Assembly (NCBI GenBank): GCA_033964015.1 | Contig: CM066912.1 | Coordinates: 20,199,073 to 20,263,072, forward strand | Length of the DNA: 64,000 nucleotides | Origin: Scolanthus callimorphus | Lineage: Eukaryota > Cnidaria > Anthozoa > Actiniaria > Edwardsiidae | Direction: 5' to 3' | In this document: positions 57,400-64,000 of the stretch, one piece after another | How positions within the stretch are numbered: position 1 is the first letter of the stretch | Layout of the letters: every line of letters begins with the position of its first letter | Notes under the pieces: model-generated | Told to the model about the DNA's origin: nothing | Seen by the model: only the letters and a program-made list of their open reading frames with translations | The model's database searches: none | Made by a program: the position numbers and the translations under genes

Positions 57400-57484
57400 A
57401 CAACTACCCCTCAGGGTCGGTGGCGGTGGATATCCACCGCGCGCTCTAGGAATAATTCACCTCCCCTTCGCAGGGGGTAGTTGT
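57400..57484. repeat. Inverted repeat with 18-bp perfect palindrome
   Basis: ACAACTACCCC on the left pairs with GGGGTAGTTGT on the right. GCGGTGGATATCCACCGC (57423-57440) inside is a perfect palindrome. It lies in or near the 3' untranslated part of the LINE fragment. Confidence 0.7.
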
Positions 57485-57761
57485 AAGTTAATAACCTCCA
57501 CTGCGAGTTTAGCAACAACAACCAACCCACCATTCCATAATTACAATCATTTTTTTATAAAAAAAATACAAATCTTGTTGGTAGGAGGACTTGGGAAACC
57601 CTACTGGGCTTGAGTACTATTTACAATATATATATTTTGTAAGGTATCCAGGCGGCGGTACTAGTCGTTTTTCTTTGTAGTTATTAGATTAGTGAAATAT
57701 ATATAAAAAAACAGGTTGCAGCACTAATAAATGTCTATTGTGTACAGTGGTGAGGGATTAT

Positions 57762-58079
57762 TCAATTTTTTAAGATGTGTTTCTTGTAGTTTCTTTTGAA
57801 AATTAGGAACGAGTTGCATTCTTTTAGGTAATCCGGTATGGAATTCCATGTTGAAGTAAGCTTATTACGCGTGGAGAAGCGTCCGTAGTTTGTCCTTATT
57901 TTTGGTTGACGTAGTAGATTACGGTTTCTTGTACTGTAGTTGTGTATGTTATTGTTATAGACTTTGAATTTGTTAAAATATGGTGGGAGGGCACTGTGTA
58001 TTAGTTTATAAGCGAGGCAGCCTGTTTGAAAATCATTTAGCTCATAAATGTTTAAGAGAGATAATGATTTAGAAGTTAG
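57762..58079 (-). pseudogene. LINE ORF2 C-terminus, uninterrupted fragment
   Basis: Minus-strand frame of about 105 codons without internal ATG: LNIYELNDFQTGCLAYKLIH, ALPPYFNKF, HNYSTRNRNLLRQPKIRTNY, STWNSIPDYLKEC and FKRNYKKHILKN, then TGA. This is the post-RT tail common to CR1/L2-like LINEs (YxTR...LP..R.N and WN.LP motifs). It is 5' truncated near 58083. The lack of lesions suggests a younger insertion than the fragment at 50 kb. Confidence 0.8.
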
Positions 58080-58679
58080 GGGAGGGGGTTACGTTACAAT
58101 AAGCACAGAAATTCGTCATGGACCGCTTCACACAAATTAATAATTTTGTAATTTTCGGTACGAATAATAAAACTATACACCAAAAACGAAATTTTCGTCT
58201 ACCCTTTCTCAGTGAGGCTTTACGAAATGCGATTTCGGGCTCGCTCGGAACTATCATGAGTTTAGATCGAATATCATGATCCCAAATATTCAAAGGGCAA
58301 AGTAATTTCCGTCGCTATCCTATATATAAACCTTTTCGAGAATTCTTCTCGGTTTTCTGTCTGTAAATGATCAATTGCAATTCGATGAATTGCTGCAAAG
58401 TTCACAGGGTTATCTTCCTCCTAGCAGAGGTATCTCAAGGAAGGGTTATTTTGCGTTTGGATGCCCTCCAAAGAAAAATGCGTGGGGCGGACTTTTGCAG
58501 GATCTTCGAAAATAATACAATACAATCAATAGAACATTAGAACAATTTCTCAATGACGTTGATCCATTTGTGTGTGGAAAGCTAGCACACTTTCTACATG
58601 TATCTTTTGAAAGAAGACTGTCTCTATCTGTAACAATATAATATGGTGTTAATTGCAATGCATTCATGTAAATGGAATG

Positions 58680-58712
58680 CAAATAAGTTGATTGATTGAT
58701 TGATTGGGTTAT
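58680..58712. repeat. (TGAT)n microsatellite
   Basis: TTGATTGATTGATTGATTGG, about five units. Confidence 0.8.
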
Positions 58713-59084
58713 ACCACGTGGGGTATCTAATGACAGCGTTGTTGCACGTGAAGCACAAAAAGGCGAGACATGAAGTTTTATAGACTCCCCACCGGTTGTA
58801 GTAAAAAAATACAAACAGGGTAGAAAGCAACTACGATTTACGTCATAAATGAGAGGGACTCTGCATGTTTTTATACCTATTCTCAATTTCGAGCTCCGCA
58901 ATCTTTGTAGTGAAAAATAATTAAAGAAGTACGTCAAATAACGTTTATCTTAACATTCCTTCTAGAATGTTGTAGAATATAGAATTACATCTGTTGCTGA
59001 AAAAGAACATATTTTTAAGTAAAGTTCCACTACATCTTGTATAAACGAAAACATAGAAAAACAACTTGCTATCGATAAATCCAT

Positions 59085-59777
59085 GAATATCTCACTTGTT
59101 CGTTTGTACTGGTCTGTTCTATAATTGTAACAGAGTCTTCTCGTGAATTCTTCGTTAATTAAATCGTATCACACTATTGATGAGGCTGTCAGAAGACCAT
59201 AAACAACTTAGTTGGTTTTCCACATTCCTTGGAAGGCTTTCTAAAAATATACTTTTTTGAGCCCTTCAAATTATTCTATGGTTAGGGTTTTGGTAAAACT
59301 TTCCAAAACTATTAGGAATATCTCACTTGTTCGTTTGTACTGGTCTGTTCTATAATTGTAACAGAGTCTTCTCGTGAATTCTTCGTTAATTAAATGGTAT
59401 CACACTATTGATGAGGCTGTCAGAAGACCATAAACAACTTAGTTGGTTTTCCACATTCCTTGGAAGGCTTTCTAAAAATATACTTTTTTGAGCCCTTCAA
59501 ATTATTCTATGGTTAGGGTTTTGGTAAAACTTTCCAAAACTATTAGGAATATCTCACTTGTTCGTTTGTACTGGTCTGTTCTATAATTGTAACAGAGTCT
59601 TCTCGTGAATTCTTCGTTAATTAAATCGTATCACACTATTGATGAGGCTGTCAGAAGACCATAAACAACTTAGTTGGTTTTCCACATTCCTTGGAAGGCT
59701 TTCTAAAAATATACTTTTTTGAGCCCTTCAAATTATTCTATGGTTAGGGTTTTGGTAAAACTTTCCAAACTATTAGG
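59085..59777. repeat. 231-bp tandem repeat, 3 copies
   Basis: Copies start GAATATCTCACTTGTTCG at 59085, 59316 and 59547. They differ at one base (AAATCG/AAATGG) and by one missing A in the last copy. Each contains GGTTAGGGTTTTGG. No ORF. Confidence 0.95.
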
Positions 59778-59992
59778 AATTATAAATTTCGGACCTAATC
59801 CTCCTTTGTTATTCTTAATTATCCCTTGTGATGTAAATCATATACCTGTTAAATGAAAATAGCTGAAGCAGAAAATCTGATGTTTTATTTGCAGCGGGGT
59901 GGGAGGGGGGAGGTATAGCGTTTTTAAGACCTTAGAAGCGTTTCTGGCTGTAAAGTAATCCCAATGTTTTGTTAATATAACACAATTCTTGC

Positions 59993-60340
59993 GCGAAATA
60001 CAATCACCGGATGTCTTTAGATGTTATCATGTGCATAGGGAATGCATAGAAATTTTACTTGAATGTTACTTACAAAAGTACACACATTTTTTTCCGTTTT
60101 AAACAACATGCCAGAATTTCATTCGTATTTCAAAAATGCCAGAAGTTTATATATTAATAGTGAACGCAATGCTGGCGCGAAATACAATCACCGGATGTCT
60201 TTAGATGTTATCATGCGCATGGGGAATTCCTATAAATGAAATTTTACTTGAATGTTACTTACAAATTACACACGATTTGTTTTTCGTGTCAAACACAATG
60301 CCAGAATTTTATTCGTATTTAAAAATGTATTTAAAACGTT
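59993..60340. repeat. Tandem duplication of about 182 bp, 2 diverged copies
   Basis: Both copies begin GCGCGAAATACAATCACCGG and include TTTACTTGAATGTTACTTAC and ATGCCAGAATTT. They are clearly more diverged than the 231-bp repeats. Confidence 0.85.
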
Positions 60341-60344
60341 TTTT

Positions 60345-61960
60345 TTAGCAAAAAGATGCTAGCATTTTATATTCAACAAGATGACACGTGTTCGTGTTGA
60401 GATGCAAGAAGATGTTTTATATATTCGTATTGAATATGATGCCAGCATTTTATTTAGCATTTTTTTTTAAATATGCCCCCGGATTTCGAACGAAATAGGC
60501 ACTACAGAAGTGGACACACAGATTCTTCTAAATTCCTTCGTCGTTCACTAAAAGTTCAGCAGAACAGAGCAGGCAGAACCAATGGTAGTGAATTTGTTAT
60601 GCAATATTGCGTCAGCCAATCAGAATTTAGCATATCGTGTATCGCGTTTTAAACTTTTTTTAGCGCACCCGTCCAAGGAGAAGAGAACAACGGACAAGGA
60701 AGGGGGAGGGGGCTGGTTTGGGACAAAGCATTTTCTTTCACGTTTCGAGCAGGAGGACGTGTGACGTTTTTTTCTGAGAAAAACAACTTAAGTCCTTGCA
60801 TGATAATGTGGGTATAACAAAGTGTTTAGAGAAATTTTTCTTGTAAATGAAATTTTTCCACTCTCTTTAGCGCCCCACTACGACAGGGCAGGAATTTAAA
60901 GTTTACCTACCTACCCTCCTCCATTGAGAGTTAAATGGTAGGCATGTCACTTTCTTATTGGTTGATTTTATTTTATATGAGAATTTACACTATCACATAT
61001 GCTCGCACACAACTAAAAACTGTAGATTTCTACACTTTTCCACAACTGTCTTTATATTCTCCCCACCTACAGAAAGACACATACGTGTTAAAAGTGAAAA
61101 AGCAATTTCCTTGCATCGCAGTCGAGTCGTAGGGCAGTGACGAGAGAGTGAATGAGCTACCAAGCCAGAGTTCTAAACCAAGTATATTAATTTAAGTCTT
61201 GCACGTGAGAAGTACGTCTACTGCTCGCCAGCGCATTTCTCTTTTAAAGGCAAGTATGTATTTTTTGATGTTCTCCTTTTGCCAAATTGCTTCACTGTGA
61301 GTACAGGCAAAAGGGCGTTGTCACGGTTATGTGAATAAGTTCGTAAATACATTCATAAATCTGTATGTCATGTTATTATCCCAATTCGTGTATACCTTGG
61401 CCTGATATTCAGTTTAATTTTCCAGGTGTCATGTGTTTAAATAGTGCATTGAGACTTTGTTAGACAAATGCAGTTCCAGATTGTTTTGACCTGTTATAAA
61501 GAGGATGGAATTGGATTGAGATTGGGCTATTTTCTTGTCAGAAAAGCGGCAAGCAAGCGCGCGAGAGCAGCTTTAAGTTGCAATACGTTTCCCTTTTACG
61601 TTGAAGTGGATCGCAGATCGGCCTGTAGTTTAAACGTCGATCGCAGATCGGCCTGTAGTTAAACGTCCGAGTTTTGGCTATCCATTAGTATTTTGATGTT
61701 TTTGTTTCTATGATTTGGAGTCTTATTCTGGTAATTTGTTGCTTAGATGAACTGCTAACTATATACGCCCCGAGAATGTGTATGCCGGCGCACGCGCCTC
61801 TCGTAACCGTATGTGGGGCGGACTTTTGCAGGATGAGGGTTACACCCACGCGGGGGGTATTGGGTCACCGTTGTTGTGCGGGCGACCAAGAGGGAACCCG
61901 CAAACTAATTTTGACATTGTCAGTGGCATGTTATAGGAGCTCGCCATCCCCAATCAGTTA
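60345..61960. other. No supported gene
   Basis: Includes a 31-bp direct repeat (GATCGCAGATCGGCCTGTAG) at about 61608-61665, and GTGGGGCGGACTTTTGCAGG at 61813, also found at 58482. Short ORFs only. Confidence 0.45.
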
Positions 61961-61965
61961 GGGGC

Positions 61966-62192
61966 CGACCATTTAACTTTTGAGGGGGAGAGGGGGGGTG
62001 TGGGCTTTTGTGTCGGTGCAAGACTTTTTTTCTACCTCTGTTAAGCGGTGAGAATTTTTTTTCCAATAAAAAAAAGGGTTTTAGTCACCATTTTGCTGTG
62101 TAGGAAATTTTTTTCGGTCTTTCGGGCCGTGCAGGAAATTATTTTTCAAAAAAGGCTACCTCCCCCCAAAAGTTAAATGGTCGGCGCCTTTA
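61966..62192. mobile_element. MITE with GGCCGACCATTTAACTTTTG ends
   Basis: The left end GGGGCCGACCATTTAACTTT and right end AAAGTTAAATGGTCGGCGCC are inverted, each followed inward by G/C runs. TTAG occurs at both flanks. The interior has two AGGAAATTTTTTT motifs. Partial relatives lie at 10640 and 51001. Confidence 0.7.
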
Positions 62193-62199
62193 GTTCGAG

Positions 62200-63313
62200 C
62201 TTCCCGCTGGTATGCACGGAATGCATAATCGATACGTCACGAGAGCTCGCCAGTTGCCAATGTAAACAAAGGGCGATCAACGTGCAAGGTCGCTGTCCAA
62301 TAGTTGGGCACTTCGAAATCACAGAAAATTGATATCTTGACCCCTACGTTTATCAGTTTGCCTGATCTTTCAAACAAATTATTTGTAGAATTCGAAATGC
62401 CAAAATTGATTTGATACAAGAAAACATTATCTAAATTGTACTAATTTATTAAATTCAACAGCAAATTAATATATAAGTGTCAAATACTTTTTATATGATA
62501 CAAATACTCTATAACTTTTTCATCTATAACATTTAAAAACGCACTTTCTTACTCAGATATTCAAATAGAAATAAAAAAAATCAGCCTCGCGCAACGTTTC
62601 CAACTCCGTTCTTGGCAGCATGGGAGCCCGCACTGCCCGCACTGCTGGTACCCGCACTTATGGGAGCCCAAATTGTCCAACCAACGGTTGGGTTTCAATT
62701 GAAAGTAAAATGCTGCGAACGCGATTTTACAATCTTCATGCCATTGGTTTACACTTGTTTTTAAACACTTTATAAGCAGCTGCATCGAAATGCTAAATTC
62801 TCTTTATCCACTTTATCGACTGTCGCCTTTGTTGTCGTGTTTTACTGCACTACTGCATTTTGGCCGCCCTTTCATTGCATTACAATGGCGCAGCAGTGAG
62901 AGACGTTTAATACTAAACGTGTATACTGACTGTAGGAAATACACTGAGATCGCTTTAGTACAGAACTGTTAGCAAAAATTACATTTTACTGCAGCTCATC
63001 AGCGTTTTCGAAAACAACAATGTGCTATGTAACTTTTGCGCACGCTACTGCATAGCGCAGCTTCTCTTCCAAACAACACGACACAAATAGCTAAAACACG
63101 TATATCTTATCATTTATATGGCCTCAGACGTACCTTGAAAGGCATAAAATGCAGTAAAACCCGGCAACAAAACCGGAAATTCTCGTGTGAGTGATATTTC
63201 CTGTCTACATCCCCAATTGTGAGGCTCAACACCGTCCAGCCGATTGAAGCGACTAGAATAATATCGTGTTGTGCAAAAATCCGTGCAAATCGCGCCCCTG
63301 CAAATCTCAAACT
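62200..63313. other. No supported gene
   Basis: Short ORFs only. A degenerate GGTACCCGCACTTATGGGAG/GGGAGCCCGCACTGCC repeat lies near 62625-62665. Confidence 0.4.
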
Positions 63314-63323
63314 TCGTAGCGAA

Positions 63324-63548
63324 TAGACTGCTAGCAGCCCCTACTTTTGCGAGTTTCCCAGAAAGCGAGCGCGAACCCCCGACGAACGGCGTGAAGTGCC
63401 GAAGGCGCGAGCGAGTGCAGAAGGCGCACTCGCTCGCGCCTTCGGCACTTCACGCCATCGTCGCGCCTTCGGCGCTCCTCTGGCGTTCGTCGGGGGTTCG
63501 CGCTCGCTTTCTGGGAAACTCGCCAAAGTAGGGGCTGCTAGCAGTCTA
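63324..63548. mobile_element. 225-bp GC-rich foldback element with 9-bp target duplication
   Basis: TAGACTGCTAGCAGCCCCTA on the left is mirrored by the right end. The arms continue through GAAAGCGAGCGCGAACCCCC to a centre of CGCGAGCGAGTGC/GCACTCGCTCGCG. CGTAGCGAA flanks both ends exactly (63315-63323, 63549-63557). Mutator-like by duplication size. Overlapping ORFs on both strands are artefacts of the palindrome. Confidence 0.85.
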
Positions 63549-63689
63549 CGTAGCGAATCACCCTTTGTAGCGAATATGTTGCTGCTCCTAACGTAGCAGC
63601 AATTATTCTGCGTGGAAAGCAACGACTGATTTCGTTAGAAACTCGCGTCTCGTGTAGCACGGCTAATTGACAATTGACGTCATAAATGC

Positions 63690-63960
63690 GGGGGGAGGGG
63701 GGGGGACTGGCTGCTTTTATACCGGAACCTCGTGTTTGGTTGGACAGCGCCCTGAAATGCGAGTCTCGACTAACTAACTCTCCACAAAAAGACCCCCCCA
63801 GGGGGGGAGGGGATACTCCCTCGATCATATATGGGGTATACGGGGTATGCGCCGCCCTATAGGGTATGGTTTTTGGGCTCCTGAGGTCTACGGTAGGGTA
63901 TCGTTTTTGCTTGTTTGTTCGCTGATAGGGTATGTATTTCAGTATGGATACCCAAGTGCA
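63690..63960 (+). mobile_element. Poly-G / GGGTATGG family element, copy 2
   Basis: G and C runs are followed by CCCTATAGGGTATGGT, GGTAGGGTAT and GCTGATAGGGTATG, matching the reverse complement of 20110-20220. The right end may lie beyond the window. Confidence 0.6.
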
Positions 63961-64000
63961 AACAAATTTCAATAAAAATTGTGCCGCAATTATTGGAAAG

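Noticed and set aside
62985..63020. Second hammerhead candidate (minus-strand CTGATGAGCTGCAG)
   Set aside because: The GAAA half of the core and a stable stem II are missing.
63271..63622. Mirror-image Ala/Arg/Ser-rich ORFs on both strands
   Set aside because: They read the two arms of the foldback element and are palindrome artefacts.

Overview
The window looks like repeat-rich nuclear DNA of a marine invertebrate, most likely an anthozoan cnidarian such as a stony coral (inference, moderate confidence). Reasons: AT-rich sequence, GT-AG introns, decayed copies of a RecQ-like helicase and a DDE-transposase gene of kinds that are highly multiplied in anthozoans, dense small inverted-repeat elements with G-homopolymer ends, LINE and LTR retrotransposon remains, and a pepsin-family gene remnant. 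I found no intact cellular gene, no tRNA or rRNA gene, no bacterial-style operon and no CRISPR array.

Layout. 0-9 kb: small inverted-repeat elements (265-343, 1019-1160, about 1231-1440, 1954-2128) and a 2.6 kb Mutator-like DNA transposon (4904-7541). Its long terminal inverted repeats contain a minisatellite, it has a perfect 9-bp target duplication, and a smaller G-tract element with its own 8-bp duplication is nested inside. 9.4-10.3 kb: two degenerate exons of a cathepsin-D-like aspartic protease. 10.6-20.2 kb: many MITEs, some with clear target duplications (TTA at 13.6 kb, TACTA at 14.5 kb), duplicated hairpins at 15.8 and 16.8 kb, and poly-G elements.

22.4-30.4 kb is the most gene-like part. 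A spliced transposase-like pseudogene on the minus strand (eight exons, 22397-27874) lies head to head with a spliced RecQ-like helicase pseudogene on the plus strand (28177 to about 30425), about 300 bp apart. Both keep splice signals and motifs, but both carry stops and frameshifts. 31-34.6 kb holds MITEs, a long hairpin and a third decayed cnidarian-type gene (33434-34077, minus).

36.9-49.45 kb is a 12.5 kb mosaic tandem array of three block types. Six copies of an LTR-like block of about 475 bp (Y) separate three copies of a 1.8 kb block (Z) and full or partial copies of a 1.56 kb block (W-X). On the minus strand each Y-X junction reads LTR end, 3 nt, then an 18-nt match to the 3' end of tRNA-Leu(UAA). 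This identifies the array as derived from an LTR retrotransposon and rearranged by unequal exchange.

49.5-64 kb: a CATGCATG-rich patch, a LINE reverse-transcriptase tail (about 50 kb), unrecognised ORFs, a complete LTR retrotransposon without reverse transcriptase (52052-55459, TATT duplication), a LINE endonuclease scrap (56.3 kb), an uninterrupted LINE C-terminal ORF (57762-58079), tandem duplications (231 bp x3; 182 bp x2) and terminal MITEs including a 225 bp foldback with a 9-bp duplication. Apart from the transposase/helicase pair, the features are independent insertions and do not form a pathway.
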